Below are positions 1-10,639 of a stretch of DNA of 64,000 nucleotides, piece by piece; within the stretch, counting starts at the first letter, position 1, and the number at the start of each line of letters is the position of its first letter. The DNA is from Branchipolynoe longqiensis (lineage: Eukaryota > Annelida > Polychaeta > Phyllodocida > Polynoidae). Position numbers and translations under genes: made by a program. The notes beneath the pieces were generated by a model that did no database searches, was not told the DNA's origin, and saw only the letters and a program-made list of their open reading frames with translations. The DNA lies in NCBI GenBank assembly GCA_030323885.1, contig CM059193.1, positions 59,044,042 to 59,108,041 of the forward strand, written 5' to 3'.

Positions 1-553
1 AAAGTCTCCAAGCTGGCTAAGAACAAAATAATATAGGTCTGAATTTTAAAACGTTTTTTTAAAAGTTTGTAAAACAATTTTAAATTCCCAGAGGGGGGAA
101 TTTGAAAATAGGGGGAGGATTCTGAAAACTGTTTTTAATTTCCCTCCCGGGAATCTGAAAACGTTTTCAATTTGATGGTGAAATCAATACAGACAAGGAG
201 AACGGAAGAGTATAACAAGTAAAGAACAAGAGAGAGTCAAGCCCTCTGGTTTATTATTTATATGGTTACATGGGTTCATTGTAGAGTATCACCCCACCGC
301 TTTCCCCCAATGGGAAACAAGATTTCTTGGCCCTACCAATAGGGATCCAGCATTCCTGGTCCCCATGGATACCAGTGGTCTGCCCACCACCACCAAGCTG
401 TATGGCTCCATGGCCACCACCAACCTTGACCTTTGAGGGGGGTGATCCCTATCCCAGCAGAGGGGGTAGGCCCTGAGTGCACTCACACCCAGACCTGCCA
501 CCACAACTATGTCTATTTACATCCCACTCAGGCACCACCATCCCATACATATA
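1..553. other. No gene recognised; AT-rich start of window
   Basis: I see no coding exon here. The first 180 bases are AT-rich with short T and G runs. On the minus strand an AATAAACCAGAGGG string lies at about 242-255, which resembles the polyadenylation area of an LTR, but no TG...CA boundaries or target duplication could be located. Open frames in this stretch have no recognisable composition. Confidence 0.4.
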
Positions 554-811
554 TGAGCCTGTCTCAAAAGGTGATAACACTTCTTTTTTTGCCCATTGTA
601 ACGATTGACACAAAACAGCACAGAAACGGTTACACTGAAAACACAAAGACATTTGCTTCAAATCAATATGTATTCTATTGGGATTATGAAACACCATGTA
701 AAAAACAAATCAGTTTATCCTGAGCAAATGCATAAGCAGATAGTATGTTGATCGTTACAATGGACAAAGTTTTGTCCCATATTGCTTAGCACCTTTTGAG
801 ACAGTCTCATA
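554..811. mobile_element. Small MITE, TGTCTCAAAAGGTG termini
   Basis: Terminal inverted repeats TGTCTCAAAAGGTG (560-573) and CACCTTTTGAGACA (790-803) enclose about 250 bp. A second inner inverted pair, CATTGTAACGAT (594-605) and ATCGTTACAATG (751-762), makes the element a nested foldback. ATAT lies on both flanks, so a short AT-type duplication is possible. There is no coding capacity; superfamily not assigned. Confidence 0.75.
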
Positions 812-1084
812 TATAATATACATACATGCGCCTTGTCACATACACCGATCAGTAATAGAACATTTGCATTCCCCCTATGCCGTATATCGGAATATTTTAC
901 AATATGTTGATTTGCATTGGAATAGTTCTAAATTTATATATCAGCCTCGTGTTATTTGCAAGTTGGTTCAAACCTTAGATTTAGGTTTACATCTAGGATA
1001 AAACAGAATATTAAAAAAGAGACCATCGTTTACGTTGCATTAGGTTTTGAGTTTATGTCTTATTTCCATTAGATAAATATATTA

Positions 1085-1465
1085 AGTAACTCAATACGAT
1101 CTACGTTCCTTTATTTTTCTAAGTAAGTCATATTTGTAATTCAGTATAATTTTTACTTTGCTTTAGTTTTTTAATTAACTCATATCTGTAATTCAGTATA
1201 ATCTACGTTGCTTTAGTTTGGGAAGAAACTTATATTTGTAATTCAGTATAATCTACAGTAAAACCTCTTTAAATCGACCGGCGATGGGACCGACTTTAAG
1301 TGGTCCATTTAGGGAGGTGGTCGGTTTAGAGAGTTAAAATATCCTTACAATGGTATTGTTGAGACCCAAATAAAGCGATCGATATATGGGAGTGGTCGAC
1401 TTGTGGAGGGGTCGGTATAGAGAGGGTTTACTGTCCTTTGCTTCAGTTTTATAAGTAACTTAGAT
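1085..1465. repeat. About 60-bp tandem repeat interrupted by a MITE
   Basis: Three to four diverged direct copies of a unit containing TTGTAATTCAGTATAAT and CTACGTTGCTTTAGTTT. The last unit is split at a TA by the MITE at 1256-1433 and resumes with CTTTGCTTCAGTTTTATAAG. The interrupted unit shows that the tandem array existed before the MITE arrived. Confidence 0.65.
1256..1433. mobile_element. CAGTAAAACCTCT MITE (TA target, pogo/Tigger-like)
   Basis: 178-bp element starting CAGTAAAACCTCTTTAAATC and ending with the inverse GAGAGGGTTTACTG, inserted at a TA. Related copies lie at 40471-40648 and 61162-61358. The CAGT terminus and TA target are typical of Tc1/mariner, particularly pogo/Tigger-type, non-autonomous elements. 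That superfamily call is from termini only. Confidence 0.75.
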
Positions 1466-2208
1466 TTCTAAGGGTGGACATTAGATATATTTGAAATGGA
1501 AACATGACAAATTAATCTTGGTCTACAGACATAAGTTTTGTTTACCCATTTTTAAGCACAGCGGCATAACTAGAGCTAGTACAAGATCACCAAATTGTAA
1601 TGAAGGCTTAGTGAGCAGATCAAAATAGATGAGAATGGCCTGACAAAAGAAATCAGGAAAATATTTTAATGAATTTTTGGGACTTCTAAAGTGGTTCGAC
1701 GATTGAATTAGCACAAAACCCGGAATGGTCACAAATTTTGACCATATCCGGAAAAAAAAAATATACGGAATTCCAGATAAATCCAGAAGATTCTCATCTA
1801 TGATCAATATCTAAGTTGGATATGTAAGATCGAATCTAGTTGAGGTTTTTGTGTGTGTATGTGTGTTATTTTTGGGGGGGGGGGGAGGGGGTTTGTGTTT
1901 TGAAGAAAAAGGAAATGATGCTTTTATTGGCATATGTAGCTTTTATTGCTGAGGCTTTCCGGTGTGCACAGAAGTCACGTGACCTTGAGGGAGGCGCTGT
2001 GAAGGTGGGCACCACACACTGCAATGGCGCTGCTCCAGCGACTGCACTGGGAGCGTGACACTTGTGTTATTTAATAAACGCCCATGTCACCATACTGCTG
2101 GCTGCTCGATCACCCTGCGCCAGTAATAGGCAATGGGCAATATTCTACATCCATTTATAGCACGACTAGAGGTGCTATATCACACACTCCTATATAGTAT
2201 GGTTATTT
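1466..2208. other. No gene recognised
   Basis: Contains a (GT)n/(G)n patch at about 1850-1890, a TTAATAAACG string near 2070 that could be read as a polyadenylation signal, and no conserved open frame. The open frames of 72-94 codons show no motif. Confidence 0.4.
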
Positions 2209-2538
2209 GGTTGGTTGGTGGAATTTTACGTCCTGTCAACATCGTAGGTCATATTGGGATGGGTACCGACTTGTGACAGTGCACACTCATGGTGACTTTA
2301 TAGCGCTGCCCCACTGGGAAATCAGGCCGCCAGCACCATGACCCGATATCCCACTCAGTCATAGTGTGCTAACACTGAGCTAACCAGTCCTTGCCGTATC
2401 CTGATTATTGCCAAGCGCAAAGCTTGGAAGCGACAAGTATCAATTTTGTAAGTCATTGGTTTGACTCAGTTGGAGTTCAAAGTCATGACCTTTCGCACTG
2501 AAGCCCTGCGCTCTACCGATTCGGCTACCGCGACCGGT
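2209..2538 (-). mobile_element. SINE A, near full length
   Basis: Reading on the minus strand, a tRNA-like head with degenerate A box (GGTAGCCGAATCGGTAGAGC) leads into the conserved middle (AATGACTTAC, TGATACTTGTCGCTTCC) and the class-A tail TTGCCAGGACGTAAAA-like end near 2215-2250. About 330 bp. The B box region is diverged (TCATGACTTTGAACTCC). At least fifteen full or partial class-A copies occur in the window. Confidence 0.8.
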
Positions 2539-2605
2539 ATTCCGAGATAAGATGATTGTACGTGAAGCAAATCCATCTTACAACTCATATCCATGACATG
2601 GTTTG

Positions 2606-2668
2606 TTTGTTGGAGGTTTTATGTCCTGGCAACATCCAAGGTCATATCAGGACGAGTGTGTATTGTTA
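2606..2668 (-). mobile_element. SINE A tail fragment
   Basis: Only the 3' portion (plus-strand reading GTCCTGGCAACATCCAAGG) is present, directly after a full copy. The head and middle are absent. Confidence 0.65.
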
Positions 2669-2745
2669 CATACAACATACTCCAATAAAGAGATGACCTA
2701 ACACATCTCATTGTCACTAATTAGAGTTGTGTTTTTACTATATAG

Positions 2746-3301
2746 GGTATGCACTGACGTCATGCTAAACGGAAGTGCGGCCATTGTGGCGATAGTAACC
2801 GCAATAATAAAGGCTGTCAAACTGGAAACTCAATGGCTATAAGCATGCTTCATACAGAAAAAGTGAAATATCTCTAAAACCACACCACCTAGAAACAAAT
2901 CGCTTGGTACACATATAGAAAACATGGTTACCAAAAAGATTATATTAAATTGATATGGTTAGGGTTCTGCATTTCTATTAATTTTGAACGAAATAGACAT
3001 TTTGCACTGTGCGTACCGACAAACTCAAGGCATTGTCAATGGTTGTGAGCAATCTTCAAACAGAAAATTTGAAATATCTATACAACGACACCACCTAGAA
3101 ACAAATCGCTTGGCACACATATAGAAAACATGTGTACCAAAAAGATTATATTAAATTGATAAGGTTAGGGTTCTGCCTTTTTATTAATTTTGAATGAGAT
3201 AGACTTTTTGCACTTCGCGCACCAGCAAACTCTATGGGTTGTTTACTAGTTGATATCGCCACAATGGCCGCGCATCCGGTTGATGACGTCACGTGAATAC
3301 C
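2746..3301. mobile_element. Foldback MITE with TGACGTCA-containing termini
   Basis: Left end GGTATGCACTGACGTCAT and right end ATGACGTCACGTGAATACC are inverted, and the homology continues through GCGGCCATTGTGGCGAT on the left and its inverse ATCGCCACAATGGCCGC on the right. The interior holds two direct copies of a ~120-bp segment (about 2868-2990 and 3070-3190, marked by ACACCACCTAGAAACAAATC). Flanks are TATA-like. Confidence 0.8.
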
Positions 3302-3535
3302 TTATATAGACTACATCACGGTTCTGACCGCGCATGCGCTGAAAATGGCATTGGGAGCAAAGCAAAGGCGTACGGCCATTGAGTTTGCCAATAGACGCAG
3401 TGAAAAACGTCCGTTTTATTCAAAATTAATAGAAATCCAAAACCCTAACCTTATTATTTTAATATAATCTTTTTGTTAAACATGTTTTCTATATGTGTTC
3501 CAAGCGGTTTGTGCCTAGGTGGTGTGGATATAAAA
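3302..3535. repeat. Inverted fragment related to the 2746-3301 MITE
   Basis: The interior segment of the preceding MITE appears once more in inverse orientation at about 3420-3530 (CCCTAACCTTATTATTTTAA, ACATGTTTTCTATATGTG). Before it lies GACCGCGCATGCGCTGAAAA, which recurs at about 33600 and, weakly, at 9300. This is probably a remnant of a second copy inserted beside the first. Confidence 0.55.
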
Positions 3536-3874
3536 AAAACATGAATAAAATAAGTAAAACTGACTCTGGCTATGGCTCTAACACTAGTCTGAGTGGCTAG
3601 ATTTGTCTAAATCTAAATGCACATGGCATAAGATGTGCTGATTATATTGATGTAAATTCAATGCTGGATAAAAGATTAATATCTTAATTTATTATATATA
3701 TTTTTTTAGTTGGTATTCTATGTTTCAAACAAGAGCTGAGATGAGCTGAAACTAGCACATTTCATAGCTTCACCCAGTGTATTAGCATGTGCCATGTGCT
3801 TATGGGGGGGGGGTTGTTTTGCTCTGATGCATCCCACAATGCACCGCGCCGCTGGAACCATGATGTAGTCTATT
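3536..3874. repeat. Dispersed repeat J, copy 1
   Basis: About 335 bp (ACATGAATAAAATAAGTAAA to GATGTAGTCTATT) matches 34009-34350 base for base over most of its length, including GAGCTGAGATGAGCTGAAAC. Both copies follow remnants with the GCGCATGCGCTGAAAA motif, so the two segments probably belong to one larger unclassified element. Confidence 0.75.
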
Positions 3875-4065
3875 GTATACAGAACGTTTATGGCTATATG
3901 CACAAGGAGCTCTTCACAAAAATGCGAGCGAGGCGTTAGAAGATAAATATGCCATATAAAGCACCCGCTGAAAGGCTGGAGTCTCAGCGGCCGAGCGAAC
4001 AGCTCGGTTGTCAATAAAGACCCTGATGGCTGTCCGTCGTCCTTATTTGCGGCAGATGTCATATA

Positions 4066-4563
4066 CAGTATAACCCCATTAAACCAAACTTGAAGGGACC
4101 CTAGAAATTTGTTTGGATTAACCGATCATTGGTTTAACCGAGCTTTGGCTTTGACTTTGACTTTGAGTAAGCGTGTATTTCACATGTAATATACAATTTA
4201 TGTGGACACTGATTATTGTTTTTTTTATGTGCATATACAATATAACCCCGTTAAACCAAGCTCAGTTAAACCAAACGATTGGTTAATCCAAACTATTTTC
4301 GGCGGCCCGGCAAAATACTACCATTTATCATATAAAAAAAGTCTCAGATGACCTTATAACTACCTGAAAGTTTGGTTTAACCATACCGGAGTGGCCTGGG
4401 GTCCGATAATTTTGTTTGGATTAACCGATAATTTGGATTAACCGACTTTGGTTTAACCAACTTTTTTATATGATAAATGTTAGTATTTTGCCGGGCCGCC
4501 GAAATAAGTTTGGATTAACCGATCGTTTGGTTTAACCGAGCTTGGTTTAAAGGGGTTGTACTG
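4066..4563. mobile_element. GTTAAACCA foldback MITE (TA target), copy 1
   Basis: 498-bp element opening CAGTATAACCCCATTAAACC and closing GGGGTTGTACTG, flanked by TA. The interior is a second inverted repeat around GCGGCCCGGCAAAATACTAC (about 4310) and its inverse (about 4470-4500). GGTTTAACC/GGATTAACC words repeat throughout. A near-identical copy in the opposite orientation occupies 28195-28688. Pogo/Tigger-like by CAGT terminus and TA target. Confidence 0.85.
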
Positions 4564-4733
4564 TATCAGGTCACATGGTGCTCCCTCCAATGTTGATGTA
4601 AATGGCCTTCTCCTGTGTGGACCAATCAGAACACTGAATGGTGCCATGTGGTGGCTGTTTATTAACACTGAGTGAACAGTTGCCATGGCAACTGAGCTGT
4701 CAACCATTAGCTCTATTGCTTTTGCCTATTTAA

Positions 4734-5409
4734 AGTTGCATAGTCCAATGCTTTTGAGTTTCTGTCATTTTCTGAGATAAATATATTAGGTTGATGGTTC
4801 TAATCTACTTTACTTTGAGATAACTTTGATTTTAAATGGCTAACTTTTGAAATATTTGAAGTGCAAACATGCAACATTAATTTGGCAAGCATGCCAAAAC
4901 TCTGACACCATATACTTCTGCCGTAACAGATTCTGTTAAATTGGTTTGGTATTGTAATGGCCCACGGCCCTCCGACTCACCCTTTCTCACACGAAAGAAC
5001 ACCAAGATTCAATTCAGTGTACGCTTCACCTGGTTTATTGAACCCTCTGCTCTCCGCGGCGTCAGTAGTTGTCTGACCCGCCCCCTGACTCGCCAGATCC
5101 CACATCGACTCTATAGGTGTGTGTGGGGGGGTGGGTCAACCACACGCAGTAGAGGTCAGCCCAGTTGAGGTCTGACCGGTGGTGACCCGTGCCGCCACCT
5201 AGCGCAGTGTAGTGGTACTGCGCTGGTGGCGTCGTAGTCTCCGCTGCTACCGCGTGATAGTAGAGCTCATGTTCAGACTACTACAGTATTTTTGTTCTAT
5301 GTGGTAGCAATTTGATAAGTGCATCAGTGTCTATGTTAGGTATGTGGAATCAAATCTAGAAAATTCCTTCGGTTTAAAACATCTGATGTTTTCATCGGAC
5401 TATGCAGCT
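4734..5409. mobile_element. TTAA MITE (family T) split by a solo LTR
   Basis: Left terminus AGTTGCATAGTCCAATG is preceded by TTAA (4730-4733), and right terminus CATCGGACTATGCAGCT is followed by TTAA (5410-5413). The intact family length is about 340-350 bp; here 4953-5285 is a later insertion. The TTAA target duplication is compatible with Kolobok- or piggyBac-type mobilisation. No coding capacity. Confidence 0.88.
4953..5285 (-). mobile_element. Probable solo LTR (333 bp)
   Basis: The insertion starts TGTAATGGCCC and ends GACTACTACA, so it has TG...CA ends, and it is flanked by GTAT on both sides (4949-4952, 5286-5289). Comparison with intact family-T MITEs shows it interrupts the sequence CAGTATTCCCTTCTATGTGG. 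On the minus strand a polyadenylation-like TTCAATAAACC is present (about 5032-5042), which sets the orientation. No internal retroelement region is nearby, so it is a solo LTR. Confidence 0.7.
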
Positions 5410-5523
5410 TTAAATTGTTGTGTAGAATTATTGTGTAAAATTGTGTAGCAGTATGATTTATAGCTATTATCAGGATTGATTGTTGGTTGCTTAACGCTGT
5501 GTCAGCAGCAAACGTTATTCTAA

Positions 5524-6359
5524 AGGGGCTGTCACATTAGGGTTTTTTGCGGTAGCGTACGGCGGCGTAAGCACGTTGCGTCGTATATGTCGGTATACGC
5601 CGCCATACGCTAGGCATACGCTGTCATACGCTGTCATACGCCGATCCTCCAACAAGCCTGTTTCCTTGCTCAAAATTTTCAGCGTATGGCAGCGTATGGA
5701 TCATACGCTGCTCATACGCTAGGCGTACGCTATGCATATGCCGGCATAGGTTATGCATAGGTTAGGGGTACGTCGGCATAGGTTGGGCGTACGCTGGATT
5801 GACACCCGACGGGTGTCTCTTGCGTACCCCCAACGTTCTGTAAAAGTGGTGTCACACTACGGCGTATGGCGTTAGCGTAAGGATTTTTGACCCATACGCC
5901 GTCATACGCCGTCATATGCTTCGCATACGCTACACATACGCCGGCATACGCCGTCATACGCCATCATACACGTGTCTGTCCAAATTTTTTTTTAGCATGC
6001 TCAAAGATTTTCGCCGTATGGCGGCGTATGGCTCATACACTGCTCATAGGCTGCTCATACGCTTGACGTACGCTATGCGTACACCGACATAGGTTACGCA
6101 TAGGTTGGGCATATGCTGAACTTGTCAATCACAACCGTCAAACCTCATCACAGTACGCTGCGCATAGGTCGGGATACGCTTTGAATACGCCACCATAGGC
6201 TAGGGGTAGGTTAGGCATAGGTTAGGCATATGCTGGGCATACGCTTCAGATGCCGCTGGGACCTCGTGCGTAGCGTATGGCGGCGTATGACGGTGTATGG
6301 GTCGAAAACCGCATACGCCGGCATACGCTACTGCCATACGCCATAATGTGACAGGGCCT
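5524..6359. mobile_element. Harbinger-like word-repeat element, CATACGC type, copy 1
   Basis: Left end AGGGGCTGTCACATTAGGG and right end AATGTGACAGGGCCT are inverted and flanked by TAA (5521-5523, 6360-6362). The 836-bp interior is almost entirely degenerate copies of CATACGC/GCGTATG with related CATAGGTT and GTACGC forms. Two stretches break the pattern, GCTCAAAATTTTCAGCG (about 5669) and GCATGCTCAAAGATTTTCG (about 5996), which match the conserved core seen in other word families. The 3-bp TWA duplication is the PIF/Harbinger hallmark. No transposase frame. Confidence 0.85.
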
Positions 6360-6396
6360 TAAAGGCAATAGACTATTCCCTAGCATGTAGCTATTA

Positions 6397-6862
6397 CAGT
6401 CTACTGTGTTTATAACGGACACCCGTGGGACTGGAGTAAGATGGCATTATAGAGAGAGATCCGTTATGGGCAGAGACTGACTAACAGAATGGGTTGAAAA
6501 CAATGTTTTTCTTTTATACTTGACTGACTAGGACGGTCCTTACAAAGTCATTTCTACAATTTTTCATTTGTACAATTAGTCATTGCTACCATTCATCACT
6601 TCTACAATTTGTTATTTCTAGAATTTGTCATTTCTACAATTGGTCATTTGTACACTTAGTAATTTCTACTATATTATGACTATATGGCATGTTGTTATTG
6701 ACATAGAATATTGATCAAATAGGTGTCCACATAAGACAGTTGTCCGTTAGACACAGAGGCAATGCTATTAAATCTAAGTGGTGCCATGACAGCACCAGCA
6801 CTTTTTGCCGTTATTGACAGAGATTCGTTATTGACAGAGGCCGTTATTGACAGAGTAGACTG
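6397..6862. mobile_element. TA-flanked MITE, CAGTCTACTSTGT termini
   Basis: Left CAGTCTACTGTGTTTATAACGG and its inverse CCGTTATTGACAGAGTAGACTG at the right, with TA on both sides. Within lie repeated TCATTTCTACAATT words (about 6548-6662) and three copies of CGTTATTGACAGAG before the right end. It is a third CAGT-starting family in this window, again probably pogo/Tigger-type. Confidence 0.8.
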
Positions 6863-7439
6863 TAGTATGTAGGCCTACCAAATGCTCGTAATTGGACAGA
6901 GCTGATATATATGGATGAAGAACCAGCTAGTTCTAAGATACTTTTCCACATATATACATTGGGAAATGTAGCTGAGACCAGTTGGGTCGAAGGCAGGGGA
7001 GGGAGGGGAAGATTGTTACCATGGACCCATTGTAGTTGCCTCCGGGTCTGAGGTGTGATGACCAAATGCAGGTTTTAGGATTTCAGATTTCATGGGAAAA
7101 ACTTGTTGGGTTCCATGCCTGGTACTCATGGGAACCCATGGGTAACTGTTTTTCGGTTCCGTAAAATTGGTGATGGGTACCCATTCTTGAAACAGTGAAT
7201 TAAATTTAGTAGGAGTATACTTTGAACACACCTGTGTAGAAATTGTACATATACCTTTAATCACCTACAATGTAATGAAAACAACCATCTGTAGCTTTTA
7301 ATTACCTTTTTATAAAACAAAATTGCCTTGCGTTTCATTAATATCGTGGGAAACACAATTTCGGTTCTCTAGTTTCCCCAGCACGGTAACGACACATTAC
7401 CAGTAACGATGATTACTGTGAAATCGTACAGCCTGCAAA
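6863..7439. other. No gene recognised
   Basis: Unique-looking sequence with overlapping short minus-strand frames (6844-7264) that lack conserved motifs. Nothing else identified. Confidence 0.4.
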
Positions 7440-7640
7440 TGAGTTGAGTGTTCACTTCCCGTGTGGCAGGTCATGGGTTTGAATCCCAACCGAGTCAAAT
7501 CAGTAATGCACAAATGCGTACTTGTCGCTACCTAGTCTGGGGTTCGAGATTATTGGGATAGAACATAGAACAGTGGAATGAGGAAGACCAGTTGCCTGCT
7601 ATCAGAATTTGCCGTGCTGAATCTAATTAAAGAAATAGGA
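7440..7640 (+). mobile_element. SINE B, 5'-truncated and diverged
   Basis: B-box region GGTCATGGGTTTGAATCCCA, then CGAGTCAAATCAGTAATG, the shared middle ACTTGTCGCTACCTAG, and the class-B-specific tail start GGAATGAGGAAGACCAGTTG. The tRNA-like A box is eroded. Confidence 0.7.
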
Positions 7641-8040
7641 TATCATCACGTGATCTTAATTGTTATCCTTCACAGAAGGATTTGCTAAATTTTGATAAAA
7701 AATAGTAAGGCCCCAGAAATTTAAAGAATTTCGACTTCAGAACTGCTAATAATATGGTCTAACACCCATTGATTGATTAAATTCCCTTCCTTTTATGTTG
7801 AATCTTAAACATCCGTATTGTGTGACGTCAGCCAATTAAGGAAGAAAGGAATACATGTAGAAATTGGCAAAGTAGCGTTAAAATAGACGTGATTTAATAC
7901 ATTGTCTTGCATAAATGCATTATATTGCATATGCAATAGTTGTGACTTTCTCGTAATCCATTACATATATATGTATATATGTAGATATATATATATACAT
8001 AATATATATATATATATATGTATGCATTTCTTCTTCCCAA
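7641..8040. other. No gene; AT microsatellite
   Basis: Unannotated AT-rich DNA with a (TA)n/(TATG)n stretch at about 7964-8022. A GTGACGTCAG motif at about 7821 is a CRE-like string by chance or otherwise; no gene is adjacent. Confidence 0.4.
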
Positions 8041-8110
8041 TACGATTGCTTGCTTCTTTGGGGTTTGCCTCCTAGCAACATCTAAGGTCATATAAGGACA
8101 GGCTCTCAAG
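8041..8110 (-). mobile_element. SINE A tail fragment
   Basis: Plus-strand reading CCTAGCAACATCTAAGGTCA matches the class-A 3' end in inverse orientation; the remainder is missing. Confidence 0.6.
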
Positions 8111-8163
8111 AATCTCATTATTGATTATTAAAATCTTCAGTATAAACACATCAGTCATATTAA

Positions 8164-8512
8164 ACTTGCATGGTCCGATGGTTTTGAGGTTCTGTTATTT
8201 TCTGAGATAAATATATTAGGTTGATTGGCATAATCTACCTTACTTTAGTTTTGAAGTAACTTTTATTTTAAATGGCTAACTTTTGAGATATTTGAAGTGC
8301 ACACATGCATAATTAATTTTGGCAAGCTTGCTAAAGCTCCGAAACCATAGGGTTCTGCAGTAACAGGTTCTATTCAATTTTCTCAGTATTCCCTTCTATG
8401 TGGGAACAAATACCTAATAAGTCCACCAATATCTAAATCAGATATGTAGAATAAAATCTAGATAATTGTTTTGGTTTTGAAAATTTGATAATTTTCACCA
8501 GACTATGCAGCT
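8164..8512. mobile_element. TTAA MITE (family T), 349 bp
   Basis: Starts ACTTGCATGGTCCGATGG after TTAA and ends CCAGACTATGCAGCT before TTAG (one-base decay of TTAA). It keeps internal family landmarks such as GAGATAAATATATTAGG and GGCAAGCTTGCTAAAGCTC. Uninterrupted copy. Confidence 0.88.
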
Positions 8513-9712
8513 TTAGCTTAAACTTGACTGTCAACGGATAATATGATATATCTATACATATTAAATAACCGAGAGAAAAATGAACAGAGTACCATACCTT
8601 GCTACCTGAGTTTGCGCATCATTTGGCCGCGACGACAACCTATCCACGCAGAATGTGAAACCGGTAATGCAGATGAACTAGACTGCCTGCTATAGCAGTA
8701 TCATATAGACCTCTCTATATTTCAACACAATAAGTGCTTAAACAAGTCATTTGATGTTTACATGCGAAAGCCTGGCCGGCCGCGACGGTAATGTCTCCAT
8801 CCAGAGAAAGAAGATATGTCAAGTTCCAGTTTAGCGCGTGCGCACTGATACCGGGACATAGACAGAAGAACCCGGTACCAGCCTGAAGTAGAACCAGGTA
8901 CCAGTGTGTACACAGGGGTCGATGCGGGGCGGTGTTAAAAGGTGGGGCTGTTTGGCTGACTCTCCCCCTTCTTTGCCCGACAAAGATTGCTAACTACAGT
9001 CAGCAGGTGCTAGATTGAGGCACCCACGGTATATAGTTGTCACTTGTAACTTCACTCGCTAACGATTCACCTTTGCCGCTCAACTGGACTACTCCGCTGC
9101 TGTTTTGGATACGTGTGACAGCGGCGGCGTAAGGGACCAGTGTGCGGCGGTCGTTAGTTCCCGCACTCCCCGCTCGCATGCTAGGTGGCAGCACTTGGCG
9201 AACTGGTTACATCAGTAAGCACTGACTAATAAAACTAAAATGAATAAGCAATGCTTAGGACCGACCCACGCACAAACCTGTCGGAATTACGAAACTGTCT
9301 ATAGACTGCGCACTGAAAACGGGGTTGAGAGCCAAATAAATTCCCATTGCCATTGAGTTTGCATTCTCTGCAGTTTGCCGCTACACGCAGTGCAAAACAA
9401 AATTAATAAGAATACAGAAAAATTTGGCATAAGCATGAAAGTTTGGAATTACAAACTAGTCTATTGACATATACATATAAATGCTCGGAGAATTATTGAT
9501 TTATTATTATTCGATTCAACACGAGTATACAAATGGCGGCGCCCATATTAGGCTATTTCCGTTTCCGGTTGCTGGATTTTGGTGGTTTCATGTTCCACCT
9601 CTATGAGTACAGGTGTTGTTTATAATATGTACACGTGTTAGTCCTTAGCCTCCCTGTGGGTGTGTCGGTATTAACAAATAAAACTGTAATCCTGAACTTA
9701 AAAGAATTTGGT
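8513..9712. other. No gene recognised; GC-richer island with repeat fragment
   Basis: The stretch 8590-9200 is GC-richer than its surroundings and has several CpGs, but I find no supportable exon. At about 9295-9440 lies a decayed fragment with GACTGCGCACTGAAAACGG and GCCATTGAGTTTGC, related to 3315-3420 and 33590-33720. Confidence 0.45.
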
Positions 9713-10405
9713 TGAAGTTATATAATCCGATAAAAGCTTCAAATTTTCAAGAGCAAAATACACATCTATATTTGAGCCTACATATGCACTTACTTATTAA
9801 ATATTTCTTCCTGCATAGAAGAGCAGATAAGTCAATTTAATAGAACCTGTTACTGCAGAAGTCTATGGGGTCAGACTATAAATTTGACGAACATGCCAAC
9901 ATTAATTTGGCATGCTTACATTTCAAATATCTCCTAAGTTGGTCAATCTAAAGCTAAGTTACTTCAGGGTAAAGGGAAGTAGATTATATTAGTCAACATA
10001 AAGCTGCATAGTCCGATGAAGCATCACATTTTCAAAATCAAAGCAATTATCTAGATTTGATTCTACATATCTAACTTAGATACTGATGCACTTATTAAGT
10101 ATGTGTTGCCACATAGAAGGGAACACTGAGTCAATTTAATAGAACCTGTTACTGCAGAAGCCTATGGTATCAGAGTTTTGGCATGCTTGCCAAAATTATT
10201 TTCATATGTTTGAATTTCAAATATCTCAAAAGGTAGCCATTTCAATTAAAAATTACTTCAACCTAAAGTAAGGTATGTATGTATACGTCCAGATTTGCCC
10301 CCCCCCCCCGCCCCCTGTGCCAAAAATTTAATATACTTATCTCAGAAAAATGTCAGAAACTCAAAACCATCGGTCTATGCAACTTTAATATATTTATCTG
10401 AGAAA
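9713..10405. mobile_element. TTAA MITE (family T), diverged outer copy
   Basis: Begins with the degraded terminus near 9713 (ATATAATCCGATAAAAGC) and resumes after the nested copy as TATATTTATCTGAGAAAATG. It is the host of another member of its own family at 10002-10384, and its divergence from the family is visibly higher than that of the inner copy. Confidence 0.7.
10002..10384. mobile_element. TTAA MITE (family T) nested in a relative
   Basis: Starts AGCTGCATAGTCCGATGAAG after ATAA (decayed TTAA) and ends CATCGGTCTATGCAACT before TTAA (10385-10388). A short insertion with a C-run (about 10280-10320) interrupts the interior. Confidence 0.85.
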
Positions 10406-10548
10406 ATGCCCTCTAGTGGCAGTGGGCAGAACCAATGTGGGTAGCGGTTCAGAGTGCAATAAGCTGCGTGGAAAATGTCTATTTGGTAATCCATGATCGA
10501 AACACAATGACACGTTATCAAACTCAGCCATACACCTTGACACTTGCC

Positions 10549-10600
10549 GTCCTGATATGACGTTAAATGTTTCCAGGACGTAAACCCCCAAAACCAACCA
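10549..10600 (+). mobile_element. SINE A tail fragment
   Basis: CCTGATATGACGTTAAATG followed by CCAGGACGTAAAC matches the class-A 3' end; no head is present. Confidence 0.6.
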
Positions 10601-10639
10601 ACTCTAACAGAAACAATTAGAAATTCAGTCACACCTGAA

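Noticed and set aside
5524..6359. Simple satellite of CATACGC
   Set aside because: Defined inverted termini, TAA duplication and collinear copies at three other sites show that it is a transposon.
9000..9194. Possible host exon in the GC-richer patch
   Set aside because: Short frame without splice context or recognised protein; not supportable.
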